Positions 47,571-57,272 of a DNA stretch of 64,000 nt are shown one piece after another (positions within the stretch are counted from its first letter, which is position 1; each line of letters starts with the position of its first letter). Source of the DNA: Streptomyces sp. Edi4 (GTDB lineage: Bacteria > Actinomycetota > Actinomycetes > Streptomycetales > Streptomycetaceae). Under the pieces are notes generated by a model. That model saw only the letters and a program-made list of their open reading frames with translations, searched no databases and had not been told where the DNA came from. The DNA lies in NCBI RefSeq assembly GCF_040253615.1, contig NZ_JBEJGY010000004.1, positions 1,302,001-1,366,000 on the forward strand, in the 5' to 3' direction. Made by a program: the position numbers and the translations under genes.

Positions 47571-49154
47571 ATGCTCCTCGCCGACGTGGCCACGGCCTCG
47601 GCCGACATCGCCGCCACCGCCTCGCGCTCGAAGAAGTCCGCACTGCTCGCCCGGCTCTTCTCGGCCACCGCGCCGAACGAGGCGCCCCTGGTGGTGACCT
47701 ACCTGGCGGGCCGGCTCCCGCAGCGGCGCACCGGGCTCGGCTGGAGCGCCCTGAAGGACCGCCCGCCGCCCGCCGCATCGCCCTCGCTGACCGTGCGGGA
47801 GGTGGACGAGCGGCTTGACGCGATCTCGGCGGTGGCCGGCAAGGGCGCCCAGGGCGAACGCAGGCGGCTGGCCGGGGAGTTGATGGCGGCGGCCACGGCC
47901 GTGGAGCAGGACTTCCTGGTCGCGCTGATCGTCGGTGAGGTGCGCCAGGGCGCGCTGGACGCGGCCGCCGTGGAAGGGCTCGCGGCGGCCTCCGGCGCGG
48001 CTGCGGCCGATGTGCGGCGCGCGGTGATGCTGGGCGGCTCGCTCGGCACCGTGGCCCGGGCCCTGCTGGCCGAAGGGCCCGCCGCGCTCGCCGCGTTCCG
48101 CCTCGATGTGGGGCGGCCCGTCCTGCCGATGCTCGCGCACAGCGCGAAGGACGTCGCCGAAGGGCTCGACCGGCTCGGCCCGTGCGCCGTGGAGGAGAAG
48201 CTCGACGGCATCCGCGCCCAGGTGCACAAGGACGGGGAGACGGTGCGGGTGTTCACCCGCACCCTCGACGAGATCGGCGCCCGGCTGCCCGAAGTGGTGC
48301 AGGCGGCAAGGGAGTTGGCGGCCGACCATGCCGTACTGGACGGCGAGGTGATCGCGCTGGGGACGGACGGACGCCCGCGCTCCTTCCAGGACATCGCAGG
48401 ACGCGTCGGGTCGCGACTCGATGTCGCGGGCGCCCAGGACCGGCTGCCGCTCGTCCCCGTCTTCTTCGACCTCCTGTCGGTGGACGGGCGGGACCTGCTC
48501 GATCTGTCCGTGCGCGAGCGGCACGCCGAACTGGTCCGCGTCGCACCCGAGCCCCGCCGGGTGCGGCGGTACGTGGTGGAGGATCCGGCCGATCCCGGTC
48601 AGCGGCGCGCGGCCGAGGAGTTCGCCGCCCGGACGCTGGAGCGGGGGCACGAGGGCGTGGTCCTCAAGGCGCTCGACTCGGCGTACGCGGCGGGGCGGCG
48701 CGGCGCGTCCTGGCTCAAGGTCAAACCCGTGTACACGCTGGACCTGGTGGTCCTGGCGGCGGAGTGGGGCCACGGCAGGCGCACCGGCCTGCTCTCCAAT
48801 CTCCATCTGGGGGCGCGCCGCGAGGACGGCACGTTCGCCATGCTCGGCAAGACGTTCAAGGGGCTCACCGACGCGCTGCTCGCCTGGCAGACCGGACGGC
48901 TGCGGGAACTGGCGGTGGCCGAGGAGCCCTGGGGGGTGCGGGTGCGGCCGGAACTCGTCGTCGAGGTGGCCTTCGACGGCGTACAGAGATCATCGCGCTA
49001 CCCGGAAGGGGTGACACTGCGGTTCGCACGGGTAGTGCGCTATCGCGAGGACAAAGACGCCTCGGACGCGGACACGGTCGCGACGGTGACCGCTCTTTCA
49101 GGTTCCCGGCTCGGCCCGGACAGGGAGGAGCCCCCTCGCGACGGAAGGGAATGA
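47571..49154 (+). CDS. ligB: ATP-dependent DNA ligase
   Basis: A 527-residue ATP-dependent ligase of the LigB type: an N-terminal helical DNA-binding domain (about 1-185), adenylation domain with the active lysine K210 in EEKLDGIRAQ (motif I), motif III VFFDLLSVDGRDLL, motif IV EGVVLKALDSAY, motif V SWLKVKP, and an OB domain to about 510. It is additional to the essential NAD-dependent LigA and is thought dispensable. I placed the start at ATG 47571 (GGAG five bases upstream). The next gene starts four bases after its stop. Confidence 0.93.
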   Translation: MLLADVATASADIAATASRSKKSALLARLFSATAPNEAPLVVTYLAGRLPQRRTGLGWSALKDRPPPAASPSLTVREVDERLDAISAVAGKGAQGERRRLAGELMAAATAVEQDFLVALIVGEVRQGALDAAAVEGLAAASGAAAADVRRAVMLGGSLGTVARALLAEGPAALAAFRLDVGRPVLPMLAHSAKDVAEGLDRLGPCAVEEKLDGIRAQVHKDGETVRVFTRTLDEIGARLPEVVQAARELAADHAVLDGEVIALGTDGRPRSFQDIAGRVGSRLDVAGAQDRLPLVPVFFDLLSVDGRDLLDLSVRERHAELVRVAPEPRRVRRYVVEDPADPGQRRAAEEFAARTLERGHEGVVLKALDSAYAAGRRGASWLKVKPVYTLDLVVLAAEWGHGRRTGLLSNLHLGARREDGTFAMLGKTFKGLTDALLAWQTGRLRELAVAEEPWGVRVRPELVVEVAFDGVQRSSRYPEGVTLRFARVVRYREDKDASDADTVATVTALSGSRLGPDREEPPRDGRE

Positions 49155-49158
49155 AGCG

Positions 49159-50508
49159 GTGGAGCAGGGTCACGGCGCTGGACAGCGGGAGCAGGCACAA
49201 CGGCGGGCACAGGAGGCCGGGCTCGCGGCTGCCAGGCTGACCGCGGAGGGGGTCCGGGCGGTCGCGCTGACCTGGGTGGACGTGGCGGGCCTCACCCGCG
49301 TCAAGGTGGTGCCGACCACGCGGCTCGCGCAGGTCGCGGCGTACGGCGTGGGCATGTCCCCCGTCTTCGACGTGTATCTGGTGGACGACTCGGTCACCAC
49401 GAGCCCCCACATCGGCGGCCCCGACGGCGATCTGCGCCTGATCCCCGACCTCGACCGGCTCACCGTGCTCGCCGCGCAGCCGGGTTGGGCGTGGGCGCCG
49501 GCCGACCGGTTCGAGCAGTCGGGACGGCCCCACACCGCCTGCCAGCGCCAGTTCGCCCGCCGCATGACCGAGCGGGCCGCCGAGCGCGGCATCGGGCTGC
49601 GGATGGGCTTCGAGACGGAGTGGGTGGTCGACCCGCCGCTCGCGGGGCCGGCCTACGGGATGGCGCGGATCGTCGAACGTTCGCAGTACGTGGGTGATGT
49701 GCTGGGCGCACTCGAGGCGCAGGGCGTCGAGGTGTTGCAGATCCACCCGGAGTACACGCCCGGCCAGTTCGAGGTGTCGGTGGCCCCGGCCGATCCGGTG
49801 GGCGCGGCGGATCTCGCGGTGCTGGTGCGCGAGACGATCCGGGCGGTCTCCCTCCAGCACGGCCTGACCCCGTGGTTCGGTCCCGTCATCGACCCCGAGG
49901 GCGTCGGCAACGGCGCCCATCTGCACCTCAGCCTGTGGCAGGACGGCCGCAACCTGTGCCGGGGCGGCGACGGCCCGTCCGGGATGACCGCGACCAGCGA
50001 GTCCTTCCTCGCCGGCGTCCTGGACGCGCTGCCCGCGCTGCTCGCCATCGGCGCCCCGAGCCCGGCGAGCTATCTGCGCCTCGCACCCTCGCGCTGGGCG
50101 GGTGCCTTCCAGTGCTGGGGGCCCGAGAACCGGGAGGCGGCGCTGCGTTTCGTGCCCGGCCCGCCCGGCGCCGAGGACGCCGCCAACGCGGAGGTCAAGT
50201 CGTTCGACCCGGCCGCCAACCCCTATCTGGTGACGGGCGCGGTGATCGCGGCGGGCCTGGCAGGAGTGGACGCGGGGCTGCGGCTGCCCGACCCGGTCGC
50301 GGGCGACCCCGTCAACGCCGAAGGCGCCAGGCGGCTGCCCGGCTCACTGCCCGAGGCCGTCGACCACTTCATGGAGTCGGCGACCCTGCGCGAGGCCCTG
50401 GGCGACGCGCTCTTCGAGGCGATCGTCGCGGTACGCCAGGGCGACACGAAGCTCTTCGACGGCCGCACACCGCGCGAGATCGCCGAAGCCACGCGCGGGA
50501 GGTACTGA
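49159..50508 (+). CDS. Glutamine-synthetase-like gamma-glutamyl ligase (FluG C-half type)
   Basis: A 449-residue protein of the GS-I fold. Recognisable parts are MGFETEWVV (metal Glu), VGNGAHLHLSLW (the ATP/Glu His motif), and NREAALRFV with a divergent Arg region; residues for adenylylation regulation are absent. Like Streptomyces GlnA2-GlnA4 it probably ligates glutamate to an amine other than ammonia. GTG 49159 starts four bases after ligB. The following amidohydrolase starts directly after its stop; together they equal a split FluG. Confidence 0.85.
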   Translation: MEQGHGAGQREQAQRRAQEAGLAAARLTAEGVRAVALTWVDVAGLTRVKVVPTTRLAQVAAYGVGMSPVFDVYLVDDSVTTSPHIGGPDGDLRLIPDLDRLTVLAAQPGWAWAPADRFEQSGRPHTACQRQFARRMTERAAERGIGLRMGFETEWVVDPPLAGPAYGMARIVERSQYVGDVLGALEAQGVEVLQIHPEYTPGQFEVSVAPADPVGAADLAVLVRETIRAVSLQHGLTPWFGPVIDPEGVGNGAHLHLSLWQDGRNLCRGGDGPSGMTATSESFLAGVLDALPALLAIGAPSPASYLRLAPSRWAGAFQCWGPENREAALRFVPGPPGAEDAANAEVKSFDPAANPYLVTGAVIAAGLAGVDAGLRLPDPVAGDPVNAEGARRLPGSLPEAVDHFMESATLREALGDALFEAIVAVRQGDTKLFDGRTPREIAEATRGRY

Positions 50509-51597
50509 GTGCTGCCGCTCGTGGACCACCACTGTCACGGCGTGCTGCGCCGCGACCCCGACGACGCCGCCTTCGAGGCGTTCCTGACCGAATCCGACGC
50601 CCCGGCGGCGAACGGCACCAGCTTCTTCGACACCCAGCTCGGCTTCGCGGTGCGCCGCTGGTGCCCGCCGCTGCTCGGGCTCGAACCGCACTGCCCGCCG
50701 GGGCGCTATCTGGCCCGTCGCCGCGAGCTCGGCGCCGAGGAGGCCAACCGCCTGCTGCTCTCCTCCACCGGGATCGGCACCTATCTGGTGGACACCGGCC
50801 TGCCCGGCGATCTGACCACCCCGGACGAGCTGGCCCGGCTCGGCGGGGCGGACGCGCGCGAGATCGTACGCCTGGAACACCTCGCGGAACGCACCGGTGA
50901 CAAGGAGCGTGATCCGGACAAGTTTCTGGCGGTGCTGGACGACGCGATCGGTGCGGCGGCGGGCACGGCCGCCGGGTTCAAATCGGTGGTCGGATACCGG
51001 TACGGCCTGGACTTCGCGCCCGAACCGCCGGGCGGCGCCGAGCTCCGGGCGGCCACCGCCGCGTGGCTGTCCGGCGGGGCCGGGCGGATCACCGACCCCG
51101 TGCTTCTGCGCCATCTGCTCTGGTCGGCGGCCGGGACCGGGCTGCCGCTCCAGATCCACACCGGGTTCGGCGACCCGGACCTCAGGCTGCACCGCTGCGA
51201 TCCACTGCTGCTCACCGACTTCATCCGCGCGGTGCGCCCCACGGGCTGCCGGCTGATCCTGCTGCACGGCTACCCCTACCACCGGGCCGCGGGCTATCTG
51301 GCCCACGTATACCCGCATGTGTACGCGGACGTGGGGCTCTCGCTCGGCCACACCGGGACGCGGGCCACGGCGGTCCTCGCCGAGTTCCTGGAGCTGGCCC
51401 CGTTCGGCAAGCTGCTGTTCTCGACGGACGCGTACGGCCTCGCCGAGCTGTACGTGGTGGGGGCCCGGCTCTACCGGGACGCCCTTGACCAGCTCCTGAA
51501 CGGCTGGACGGGGTCGGGGGCGTGGTCGGAGGCGGACGCCGACCGGGTGGCCGCCCTGGTGTCGGCGGGCAACGCCGAGCGCGTCTACGGCGGCTGA
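50509..51597 (+). CDS. Amidohydrolase family 2 protein (FluG N-half type)
   Basis: A 362-residue TIM-barrel amidohydrolase with the N-terminal metal site VDHHCHG, then LPLQIHTGFGD, LLHGYPYHR, VYADVGLSL and LFSTDAYGLAE as further ligand strands. GTG 50509 follows the GS-like stop with no gap. In fungi and some bacteria the two domains are fused (FluG); here they are adjacent genes, so the hydrolase may cleave the gamma-glutamyl product or a related amide. Confidence 0.85.
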   Translation: MLPLVDHHCHGVLRRDPDDAAFEAFLTESDAPAANGTSFFDTQLGFAVRRWCPPLLGLEPHCPPGRYLARRRELGAEEANRLLLSSTGIGTYLVDTGLPGDLTTPDELARLGGADAREIVRLEHLAERTGDKERDPDKFLAVLDDAIGAAAGTAAGFKSVVGYRYGLDFAPEPPGGAELRAATAAWLSGGAGRITDPVLLRHLLWSAAGTGLPLQIHTGFGDPDLRLHRCDPLLLTDFIRAVRPTGCRLILLHGYPYHRAAGYLAHVYPHVYADVGLSLGHTGTRATAVLAEFLELAPFGKLLFSTDAYGLAELYVVGARLYRDALDQLLNGWTGSGAWSEADADRVAALVSAGNAERVYGG

Positions 51598-51649
51598 GGC
51601 CACGGCGGCCGAGGCGTGAGCACACCGGGGGCGCGGCGCCCCCGGTGGC

Positions 51650-52675
51650 TCAGACGCCGTCCGGGTCCGCGCGGTCCAGGGCGGGCCGGGGCTTGGGACC
51701 GGTCTCGTTGAGGAGGAAGTCGGCGGCGGCGGTGTCGGTGACGAGGCTGGTGACCAGGCCCGAGCGCAGCACCGCGTCGATCGCTGCCGCCTTGCGCTGG
51801 CCCCCGGCGATGGCGACGACCTCGGGAATGCGGCGCAGCCGGTCGGCCTCGACGGTGATGCAGCGCTCCCCCAGGTCACGGCCGACCCGGCGGCCCTGGG
51901 CGTCGAAGAGGTGTGCGGACATCTCGGCGGCGACACCGAGCGAGGCGTAGTGCGCCCGCTCCTCGTCGCTGAGCATGTCGTGCACGGTGGAGATGCCGGG
52001 CTCCCAGGAGCCGATGGAGACCGCCGCGACCGTGACCTTGTCGAAGTACTCGAAGGCGCGGGCGATCCCGGTCTGGTTGCGCAGCGCGGCGGCGGTCGCC
52101 GGGTCGGGAAGCAGCATCGGGGCGTAGATGGGGTGGGCCTCGCCGCCGGAGACCTGGGCGGCCCTGCGCACCGCCTCGACGGAGCCGCGCTCGGCGGTGC
52201 CCGCGTCGTAGACCCCGGTCAGCTGGACCACCGTGCAGGGCGGAAGCCGGTCGAGGGCGGCGGCCATGTGGATGGTGGAGCGGCCCCAGGCCAGGCCCAG
52301 CACATCGCCCTCGCTGACCAGCTCACCGAGCAGATCGGCGGCGACCTCCCCCAGGTTCTCCGGGTCGGGCGAGGTCTCCTCGCCCTCGGCCGGGGACTCC
52401 ACGACGACCGCGTGCCGCAGCCCGTACCGGGCGCGCAGGGCGTCGGAGCGCTCCGCGTCCAGTTCGGCCGGCACGCGGATCTCGATCCGTACGAGATCGC
52501 GTTCCAGGGCGGTCTCCAGGACCCGGGCCACCTTGAAGCGGCTCACGCCGAACTCCTCGGCGATCTGGATCTTGGACTTCCCCTCCAGGTAGAAGCGGCG
52601 GGCCATGGCCGCCGCCTGCACCAGCTCCGCGGGTCCCATCCGCAGGGCTGACCGACCCGCCGACATTGCAGACAC
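51650..52675 (-). CDS. SorC/DeoR-type sugar-binding transcriptional regulator
   Basis: A 341-residue SorC-family regulator: HTH near residues 25-55 (KSKIQIAEEFGVSRFKVARV) and a phosphosugar-binding domain (about 75-330) with LAWGRSTIHMAAALD. I prefer GTG 52675 because GAGGAG lies six bases upstream; GTG 52699 is in frame but has no ribosome site. Three TGAACAGC repeats precede it. The rpe gene lies 116 bases upstream, so a pentose-phosphate effector is plausible. Confidence 0.85.
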   Translation of the reverse strand: MSAMSAGRSALRMGPAELVQAAAMARRFYLEGKSKIQIAEEFGVSRFKVARVLETALERDLVRIEIRVPAELDAERSDALRARYGLRHAVVVESPAEGEETSPDPENLGEVAADLLGELVSEGDVLGLAWGRSTIHMAAALDRLPPCTVVQLTGVYDAGTAERGSVEAVRRAAQVSGGEAHPIYAPMLLPDPATAAALRNQTGIARAFEYFDKVTVAAVSIGSWEPGISTVHDMLSDEERAHYASLGVAAEMSAHLFDAQGRRVGRDLGERCITVEADRLRRIPEVVAIAGGQRKAAAIDAVLRSGLVTSLVTDTAAADFLLNETGPKPRPALDRADPDGV

Positions 52676-52690
52676 CGCGATCTCCTCACT

Positions 52691-52731
52691 GCTGTTCACA
52701 ACTGCTGTTCACGCACCGGACTCGCTGTTCA
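52691..52731 (-). promoter_or_regulatory. Triple TGAACAGC repeat before the SorC gene
   Basis: On the minus strand TGAACAGC occurs three times (plus-strand 52691-52698, 52704-52711 and 52724-52731), 13 and 20 bases apart. TGAAC half-sites are typical of SorC/DeoR-type regulators, so this is a candidate autoregulatory operator. Confidence 0.5.
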
Positions 52732-52791
52732 TCCTGTCAGATGCGACGGTCCTTGATCAGCCCCGGAGGGTTCCGTTCATTCAGTGGCGGC

Positions 52792-53475
52792 TCAGTGTGC
52801 GCACGCCCAGGGCGCGGCCGCCGTCGTCCGTTCAGCCATGGAGCGCAGCGACCGCACCGCTTCGGCGGGGTCGTCGGCGCCGTAGACGGCCGATCCCGCG
52901 ACGAAGACGTCGGCCCCGGCCTCGGCGCAGCGCTCGATCGTGGCGGCCGAGACGCCGCCGTCGACCTGGAGCCACAGTTCAAGTCCGTGTTTGACGATCA
53001 GCTCACGGGTCCGGCGGATCTTGGGCAGCATGATGTCGAGGAAGGCCTGGCCGCCGAAGCCGGGCTCGACCGTCATGATCAGCAGCATGTCGAGTTCGGG
53101 GAGCAGGTCCTCGTACGGCTCGATGGGCGTCGCGGGCTTCAGCGCCATCGAGGCGCGGGCCCCCTTGGCGCGGATCTCACGGGCCAGGCGTACGGGGGCG
53201 GCCGCGGCCTCCGCGTGGAAGGTGACCGAACCGGCACCGGCCTCCACGTACTGCGGGGCCCAGCGGTCGGGGTCCTCGATCATCAGGTGGCAGTCGAGCG
53301 GCGTGCTGGTGGCCCTGCTCAGGGATTCCACGATGGGCACCCCCAGCGTGAGGTTGGGCACGAAGTGGTTGTCCATCACGTCGACATGGAGCCAGTCGGC
53401 GCCTTCGACCGCCCGGGCCTCGTCGGCCAGCCTGGCGAAGTCCGCGGAGAGGATGCTGGGGTTGATCTGAGCCAT
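52792..53475 (-). CDS. rpe: Ribulose-phosphate 3-epimerase
   Basis: Interconverts ribulose 5-phosphate and xylulose 5-phosphate in the pentose phosphate and Calvin-type pathways. The 227-residue TIM barrel shows [13 protein letters not shown] (metal His/Asp strand), [34 protein letters not shown] and QVDGGV. ATG 53475 follows GGGAGG; the frame is open for a few codons upstream, but those are not conserved. Likely cotranscribed with the SorC gene. Confidence 0.97.
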   Translation of the reverse strand: MAQINPSILSADFARLADEARAVEGADWLHVDVMDNHFVPNLTLGVPIVESLSRATSTPLDCHLMIEDPDRWAPQYVEAGAGSVTFHAEAAAAPVRLAREIRAKGARASMALKPATPIEPYEDLLPELDMLLIMTVEPGFGGQAFLDIMLPKIRRTRELIVKHGLELWLQVDGGVSAATIERCAEAGADVFVAGSAVYGADDPAEAVRSLRSMAERTTAAAPWACAH

Positions 53476-53534
53476 GCCCCAAGCCTCCCATGCCCCGGGC
53501 GACTTGCCTGCCACGGTGCGGGCCCCAGCCGGTG

Positions 53535-53622
53535 CGGATCGGGGCGGGGGCGCGGATCGGGGCGGGCGGTTCGGATCGGGGCGGGCGGTTCGGATCGGGG
53601 CGGGGGGTTCGGATCGGGGCGG
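53535..53622. repeat. 19-bp tandem repeat, five copies
   Basis: CGGATCGGGGCGG recurs at 53535, 53553, 53572, 53591 and 53610 (periods 18, 19, 19, 19) between rsmB and rpe, with GGGCGGTT as the variable linker. Each copy contains GATC. It lies after the rsmB stop on the minus strand and upstream of rpe. Confidence 0.85.
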
Positions 53623-53682
53623 TGGGGGAGGGAAACGAGTCTCCCCTCCCCCACCGCCCCCACCGGCCGCGCGCGGCCCGGC

Positions 53683-55149
53683 TCAGGCCGTGCGCCTCAG
53701 CAGCGCCAGGTACATCGCGTCCGTGCCGTGCAGATGCGGCCACAGCTGGACGTCGGGGCCCTCGCCCAGGCCCGCGACCCCGGGCATCAGGGGGCGTACG
53801 TCGATCCACTCGGCCTCGACTGGCTCGGCGCCGCCGCGCCCCTTGAGGACGTCCTCGACGACGATCCGGGTCTCGGCCAGGTGCGGCGAGCAGGTGGCGT
53901 ACCCGACGACGCCGCCGACGCGGACCGCCGAAAGGGCCTCGCGCAGCAGCCCGCGCTGGAGCGGGGCGAAGCCGTCCAGGTCCTCGGGGCGCCGGCGCCA
54001 GCGGGCTTCGGGGCGGCGGCGCAGGGCGCCGAGGCCCGAGCATGGGACGTCCATCAGGACCCGGTCGAAGGAACCGGGCAGCCACGGCGGGCGGGTGCCG
54101 TCGGCCGCGACGACCTGGTAGGGGCCCGGGTTGCCTGCGAGCGCGCGCTCGACCAGGCGGGCCCGGTGCGGCTGCTTCTCGGAGGCGAGCAGGGCCGCGC
54201 CGCGCCCGGCGGCGAGCGCCGCCAGCAGGGCGGCCTTGCCGCCGGGACCCGCGCAGCCGTCGAGCCAGAGCTCGTCGCGGCCCTCGATCGGCGCGGCCGC
54301 CAGGGCGGCGGCGACCAGCTGGCTGCCCTCGTCCTGGACGCCGGCCCGGCCCTCCCGTACGGCGTCGAGCGCCCCCGGCTCGCCGCCCTCTGCCATGCGC
54401 ACCGCGTACGGCGACCAGCGGCCCGGCAGCGCGGCCTCCTCGCCGAGCGCGTCGAGGAGTTCGGCGGTGGTGGAGCGGCCCGGGCGGGCGACCAGGGTCA
54501 CCTCGGGGCGCTCGTTGTCGGCCTCAAGCAGGTCCTCGATGCCGGCCCGGCCTCCGCCGAGCGCGTCCCACAGGGCCGAGACCACCCAGCGCGGGTGCGA
54601 GTGGACGACGGCGAGATGGTCCTCCGCGTCCTCCTCGTAGGACGGCGCGACCTTCTCGAGCCAGCCGTCGAGATCGTTCGCGGAGATCTTGCGCAGCACC
54701 GCGTTGACGAACTTGGCGCGGCCGTCGCCGAGGACCACCCGGGCCAGCTCCACGCTCGCGGAGACCGCGGCGTGCGTGGGGATCCGGGTGCCGAGCAACT
54801 GGTGCGCGCCGAGCGCGAGCACGTCGAGCACCGGCGGGTCGACCTCGCGCAGCGGCCGGTCCACGCAGGCCGCGATGATCGCGTCATAGGTGCCCTGGCG
54901 GCGCAGCGTCCCGTAGACCAGCTCCGTGGCGAGCGCCGCGTCCCGGCTGTCGAAGGTGTTGCCGTCCCCGCCCTCGCGCGCCTTGCGGAGCAGCGGGGGC
55001 AGGACCAGGTTGGCGTAGGCGTCGCGCTCGTCCACGGCGCGCAGCGCCTCGAACGCGAGGATGCGGACCGGGTCCTTCTTCGGCCGGCGGTAGGGCTTGC
55101 CGGCCTTGGCCGCCTTGGGCCGGGCGCTGCTACGTGGCGAATCGTTCAC
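53683..55149 (-). CDS. rsmB: 16S rRNA cytosine-C5 methyltransferase
   Basis: An Fmu/Sun/NOL1-family RNA methyltransferase of 488 residues. An N-terminal NusB-like RNA-binding domain (about 30-170) precedes the SAM domain (about 265-480), with SAM motif LWLDGCAGPGGKAALL and the two cysteines in MDVPCSGLG and GYATCSPHL, one of which forms the covalent cytosine adduct. The GTG at 55149 has GGAG eleven bases upstream. It follows fmt by 38 bases, the usual fmt-rsmB operon. Confidence 0.93.
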   Translation of the reverse strand: MNDSPRSSARPKAAKAGKPYRRPKKDPVRILAFEALRAVDERDAYANLVLPPLLRKAREGGDGNTFDSRDAALATELVYGTLRRQGTYDAIIAACVDRPLREVDPPVLDVLALGAHQLLGTRIPTHAAVSASVELARVVLGDGRAKFVNAVLRKISANDLDGWLEKVAPSYEEDAEDHLAVVHSHPRWVVSALWDALGGGRAGIEDLLEADNERPEVTLVARPGRSTTAELLDALGEEAALPGRWSPYAVRMAEGGEPGALDAVREGRAGVQDEGSQLVAAALAAAPIEGRDELWLDGCAGPGGKAALLAALAAGRGAALLASEKQPHRARLVERALAGNPGPYQVVAADGTRPPWLPGSFDRVLMDVPCSGLGALRRRPEARWRRRPEDLDGFAPLQRGLLREALSAVRVGGVVGYATCSPHLAETRIVVEDVLKGRGGAEPVEAEWIDVRPLMPGVAGLGEGPDVQLWPHLHGTDAMYLALLRRTA

Positions 55150-55187
55150 GTGAAAGGTGCTCCGCTGATCAGATGGGGCGAACCCCC

Positions 55188-56132
55188 TCAGCGTACGTCC
55201 GCCGCCCCCACGCGCTCACCCGGGGCGATGCGCACCCCCCGCGCCCAGTCGGCGCCGCGCATCGGCTTCTTGCCCTGCGGCTGGACCCAGAGCAGTTCCA
55301 CGGCGTGCGAGCCGGTGCCGACGTACACGTTGTTCTTGGCGGCGGACAGTTCGCCGGGGGCGAGGTCGGTGCGATCGGTGACCAGGGCGGCCTGGATCAG
55401 CTTGAGGCGTTCGCCGCGGAAGACGGTCCAGGCGCCGGGCGCGGGGGTGCAGCCGCGCACCACGCGGTCCACGCGCAGCGCGGGCGCCGCCCAGTCGACG
55501 TGCGCCATCTCCACGGTGATCTTCGGGGCGAGCGAGATGCCCTCGGCGGGCTGGGGCACGGCCTTCAGAGAGCCGTCCTCGATGCCGTCCATGGTGGCGG
55601 CGAGCAGGCCCGCGCCCGCGAACGCGAGCCGGGTGAGCAGGTCGCCGCTGGTGTCGGTGGGCCGCACCTCCTCGGTGACCGTGCCGTACACCGGCCCCGA
55701 ATCGAGCCCTTCCTCGATGAGGAAGGTGGCCGCGCCGGTGATCTCGTCACCGGCCATGACGGCGTGCTGCACGGGCGCCGCGCCGCGCCAGGCGGGCAGC
55801 AGCGAGAAGTGCAGGTTGACCCAGCCGTGCGCCGGGATGTCCAGGGCGACCCGGGGAAGGAGCGCGCCGTAGGCCACGACCGGGCAGCAGTCCGGCGCGA
55901 TCTCCCGCAGCCGGGCCAGGAACTGCTCGTCCCGTGGCTTCGCGGGCTTGAGCACCTCGATGCCGGCCTCCTCGGCCCGCTCGGCGACCGGGCTCGCCAC
56001 CAGACGCCGGCCGCGGCCGGCGGGAGCGTCGGGCCGGGTGACGACCGCGGCGACCTCGTGCCGGCCGGATGCGATCAGGGCGTCCAGGGCGGGGACGGCG
56101 ACCTCGGGGGTGCCTGCGAAGACGAGCTTCAC
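55188..56132 (-). CDS. fmt: Methionyl-tRNA formyltransferase
   Basis: Formylates initiator methionyl-tRNA with 10-formyl-THF. The 314-residue protein has the N-terminal Rossmann-like domain [19 protein letters not shown], the catalytic region [19 protein letters not shown] and a C-terminal tRNA-binding barrel. The start is GTG 56132 behind GAGGT. A possible -10 (TAGACT) lies about 36 bases upstream. It leads the fmt-rsmB operon. Confidence 0.97.
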   Translation of the reverse strand: MKLVFAGTPEVAVPALDALIASGRHEVAAVVTRPDAPAGRGRRLVASPVAERAEEAGIEVLKPAKPRDEQFLARLREIAPDCCPVVAYGALLPRVALDIPAHGWVNLHFSLLPAWRGAAPVQHAVMAGDEITGAATFLIEEGLDSGPVYGTVTEEVRPTDTSGDLLTRLAFAGAGLLAATMDGIEDGSLKAVPQPAEGISLAPKITVEMAHVDWAAPALRVDRVVRGCTPAPGAWTVFRGERLKLIQAALVTDRTDLAPGELSAAKNNVYVGTGSHAVELLWVQPQGKKPMRGADWARGVRIAPGERVGAADVR

Positions 56133-56534
56133 TGGGGGTTACCTCGCTTTGTCGAGAGCAGCGTCTCAGTCTATGGGCCGGTGGCGTGGGGGCGGACGCG
56201 CAGGTGCCGGCCCGGGCCCGGGTGGACGCGCGGGCGCCACGCGGGTGCCGGCCGGGGCGGCCGGCGGGCGGGGTCGTTCCGCCGGGCAGGGGCGCATGAG
56301 TACGCGTGCGCCCTGTGCATATGCCCATACGCCCCCGCAGCGTGACCACAACAGCGGGTAGCGCGTTGGTCAAGAGAGATTGACCCCGACCGGGCCGCAT
56401 GTGCGGCCCGGCGACCGTTCAGCACCCGCTCCACGTCAACACGGCACAACTCCGCACTACTCGGTATCAGTACGTTCACGCCGTTTACACCATTTCCATC
56501 CTCCCTTTTCATCGCCGGTTCGAGAGGCTTGCTC
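56133..56534. promoter_or_regulatory. 402-bp divergent spacer with perfect palindrome
   Basis: The gap between fmt and the HTH gene contains a near-perfect palindrome at 56390-56411: arms CCGGGCCGCA and TGCGGCCCGG around a two-base centre. TTGACC begins at 56380, just before it. The palindrome may be an operator for the HTH protein. The rest is unremarkable GC-rich sequence, and no gene is seen. Confidence 0.5.
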
Positions 56535-57083
56535 ATGGCCGACCACGCAACCCACGACGCCCAAGCGCGGGCCAGCCTGCACCTGTTGGTGCGGGACATC
56601 GAGCGGGTCCGCCGGCAGGTGGACGCACTGCGCACCCTCACCGCGCAGCTGGGCAACGTCTACCGCCCGCGCCGCTCCGGCCCCTCCACGGGCTTCGTCG
56701 TGTACGGGCGCGCCCCCGCGCCGACCGTACGGCTCGCCCAGGAGCTGCGGGACAGCGTCGAGACGCTGGTGACCGCCGCCGTCGACTTCGACCGCTCCCT
56801 CGGCTTCTCCTGGGACGCGGTGGGCTCCGCGCTCGGCGTCACCAAGCAGGCGGTGCACCGCCGTTACGGGTCCCGCCGGGCGACCGCCCCCGCGGCGGCC
56901 CAGGCCGAGGCGGAGCGCCCGGACGAGACCTCGGTGACCCGCACCCTGCCGCCGCTGCCCCCGATGTCCCCCATGCCCGCGGTCCCCGCCGCCCGTTCGA
57001 TGCCGCCGCAGCCCACGGCGGGCAGCCAGGCCCTCCGCGAGGAGGTCCGCACCAGCGCGTTCCCCGGCCCCCGCAACGGCTGA
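56535..57083 (+). CDS. Small helix-turn-helix protein, function unknown
   Basis: A 182-residue protein. Residues 10-45 are a helical, possibly coiled-coil stretch ([20 protein letters not shown]). A helix-turn-helix motif reminiscent of sigma-factor region 4, [23 protein letters not shown], lies near 90-113, and the C-terminal 70 residues are Pro/Met-rich and disordered. ATG 56535 follows GAGAGG. I do not recognise a named family; a DNA-binding role is likely. Convergent with priA. Confidence 0.75.
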   Translation: MADHATHDAQARASLHLLVRDIERVRRQVDALRTLTAQLGNVYRPRRSGPSTGFVVYGRAPAPTVRLAQELRDSVETLVTAAVDFDRSLGFSWDAVGSALGVTKQAVHRRYGSRRATAPAAAQAEAERPDETSVTRTLPPLPPMSPMPAVPAARSMPPQPTAGSQALREEVRTSAFPGPRNG

Positions 57084-57272
57084 TCCGCTCCTTACCCCCT
57101 AGCCCCCTGCCTCCTACGCCCTGCGCCTTCCGCCCCTTCGTGCCCTCGCGTCCGTACGCGCCTTCGCGAGGGCACAGCCATGTGCGGTGGCCTGGCGGGG
57201 GCGCGGGGACTTGGCAGCGGTCGGCGGGGCCCGGACGGCGGCGACGGCCCGCTGGGGGCCGCTCGCTCAGCC

